The position numbers were made by a program, and so were the translations under genes. From the NCBI RefSeq assembly GCF_024297185.1, contig NZ_JANCTD010000004.1, positions 248,001-312,000 of the forward strand: a stretch of DNA of 64,000 nucleotides, read 5' to 3'. Below, piece by piece: positions 63,354 through 64,000 of the stretch. The notes beneath the pieces are model-generated. The model had not been told where the DNA came from, made no database searches, and worked only from the letters and a program-made list of their open reading frames with translations. This DNA comes from Lewinella sp. JB7 (GTDB taxonomy: Bacteria; Bacteroidota; Bacteroidia; Chitinophagales; Saprospiraceae). How positions within the stretch are numbered: position 1 is the first letter of the stretch; each line of letters begins with the position of its first letter.

Positions 63354-63410
63354 GGCGGGCGGATTCGGACTTACCTAATCAACAACTCTAACCACCGAAT
63401 CGGTCAAGTT

Positions 63411-63431
63411 TTTGGGCGGGCACGCGGGTGC
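63411..63431 (+). repeat. Copy of a G-rich dispersed motif (intergenic)
   Basis: TTT plus GGGCGGGCACGCGGGTGC, two bases from the core at 12848-12865, located in the gap between the hemoglobin start and the reductase stop. Confidence 0.45.
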
Positions 63432-63448
63432 AACGTAAAACCGGAAAG

Positions 63449-64000
63449 CTAACGCATCAGGTTAGCGGGTCTGAGCGGTACGGTAGAGTCGGCCAGCTTT
63501 TCCCGGTTGATCGGTGCTCCCGACTGGATAAATTTCGTCCCAATCACGTAAGCTTTGGCGTTATTTACCGCGTCGACCGCCAGCAGGGTATCGCCGGCGA
63601 AGTACCAGATGGAAAATTTGGGGCCCTGCCCCGCTTCTTCCCGCAGAACCGCCCGGTCGTAGCCTGCGGAAAGCCCAACAATTTGCAATTTAACGTCGTA
63701 CTGATCGGACCAGAACCAGGGAATGGCATCGTAGACGGCTTCCTTTCCGACAATGGCCGCCGCGGCCACCCTGCCCTGGTCCGTTGCGTTCTGCACCGAT
63801 TCCAGCCGGACGAAGCGGTCGTAGCGTGGATTGTGGTGGTAGGTGCAATCCCCGATGGCGTAGATGTTCTCGTCGGACGTGCGGGCGGATGCATCTACGC
63901 AAATCCCGTCACTCACCTCCAGGCCGGCCTGGCGGGCCAGTTCGACGTTCACGCGGATGCCCACGCCAATCACGACCACGTCGGCGGCGAATTCGTCTCC
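63449..64000 (-). CDS. FAD-dependent ferredoxin/rubredoxin reductase-like protein, 5' end cut
   Basis: An open frame from the right edge (last codon starts at 64000) to a stop at 63449, 183 residues visible. It shows the end of the NAD-binding domain (ADVVVIGVGIRVNVELARQAGL), the FAD-binding NIYAIGDCTYHHN at about 45-57 (with the G-D of the FAD pocket), QNATDQGRVAAAAIVG, and the C-terminal reductase domain (IPWFWSDQYDVKLQIVGLSAGYD). This is the layout of ferredoxin/rubredoxin reductases and AIF-like flavoproteins. The N-terminal FAD part lies outside. It might donate electrons to the hemoglobin downstream (inference). Confidence 0.88.
   Translation of the reverse strand, partial: GDEFAADVVVIGVGIRVNVELARQAGLEVSDGICVDASARTSDENIYAIGDCTYHHNPRYDRFVRLESVQNATDQGRVAAAAIVGKEAVYDAIPWFWSDQYDVKLQIVGLSAGYDRAVLREEAGQGPKFSIWYFAGDTLLAVDAVNNAKAYVIGTKFIQSGAPINREKLADSTVPLRPANLMR

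Overview
This window is a GC-rich chromosomal segment of a Bacteroidota bacterium, most likely a Saprospiraceae/Lewinella-type marine or soil glycan degrader. The basis is indirect. Four secreted proteins end in type IX secretion (T9SS) type A C-terminal domains. There is a PorE-like TPR/PD40/OmpA protein. Promoter-like sequences fit the Bacteroidota TAnnTTTG -7 element, and Shine-Dalgarno sequences are mostly absent. I saw no rRNA, tRNA, CRISPR array, integrase or transposase. The window is cut at both ends: an M20 peptidase on the left and an FAD-dependent reductase on the right.

Layout. 1-8629 (minus) is a carbohydrate cluster: GH78 alpha-L-rhamnosidase, a PmoA-ThuA fusion, a Tat-exported and a lipoprotein Gfo/Idh/MocA oxidoreductase, and an M20 peptidase. 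8779-10181 holds a half-length solute-binding lipoprotein translationally coupled to a CDF cation transporter. 10171-17839 has an LLM flavin oxidoreductase, a tandem pair of DUF4239 membrane proteins, DUF3891, a small membrane protein, a manganese catalase, a beta-helix T9SS protein interrupted by one in-frame stop, and a Dabb lipoprotein whose 3' end lies in a 27-bp tandem repeat. 18023-23508 is a four-gene plus-strand operon (P-loop ATPase, MscS-like membrane protein, cation:proton antiporter, membrane-anchored alpha/beta hydrolase) that converges on murQ.

24465-34650 contains an FG-GAP/VCBS T9SS protein, a GH16 glucanase, an NhaC antiporter with an extra exported N-terminal domain, an rsgA-methyltransferase-GT39 operon and an OsmC protein. 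34651-35052 is a gene-poor leader upstream of ileS. It holds a micro-ORF, an 18-codon peptide with two Ile-Ile pairs, and an intrinsic terminator, which together look like a classical attenuator. 38331-43064 carries a flavodoxin-like protein, DUF779 plus aldehyde dehydrogenase with a divergent AraC regulator, DUF6155, a 63-bp perfect palindrome and a DUF1905/YdeI protein. 43231-53461 carries a BNR/VPS10-repeat protein, a DUF885 peptidase-like lipoprotein, a Gre factor, a lipoprotein, a methyltransferase, the cbpA-cbpM chaperone pair, a PAP2 phosphatase and a lipoprotein.

53641-64000 carries the PorE-like protein, a SPOR-like protein, a DUF4920 lipoprotein, an ECF sigma factor behind a sigma54-type promoter, a degenerate T-tract repeat region ending in a strong terminator, cysE, a DEAD-box RNA helicase, a thrombospondin-type-3 T9SS protein, a truncated hemoglobin with a coupled small protein, and a ferredoxin-reductase-like flavoprotein.

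The most notable unexplained items are the ileS leader, the 63-bp palindrome at 42457-42519, the T-tract array at 57429-57665, the ATPase/MscS-like operon, and the half-SBP/CDF pair. All functional assignments come from motif recognition by eye; no database search was run.
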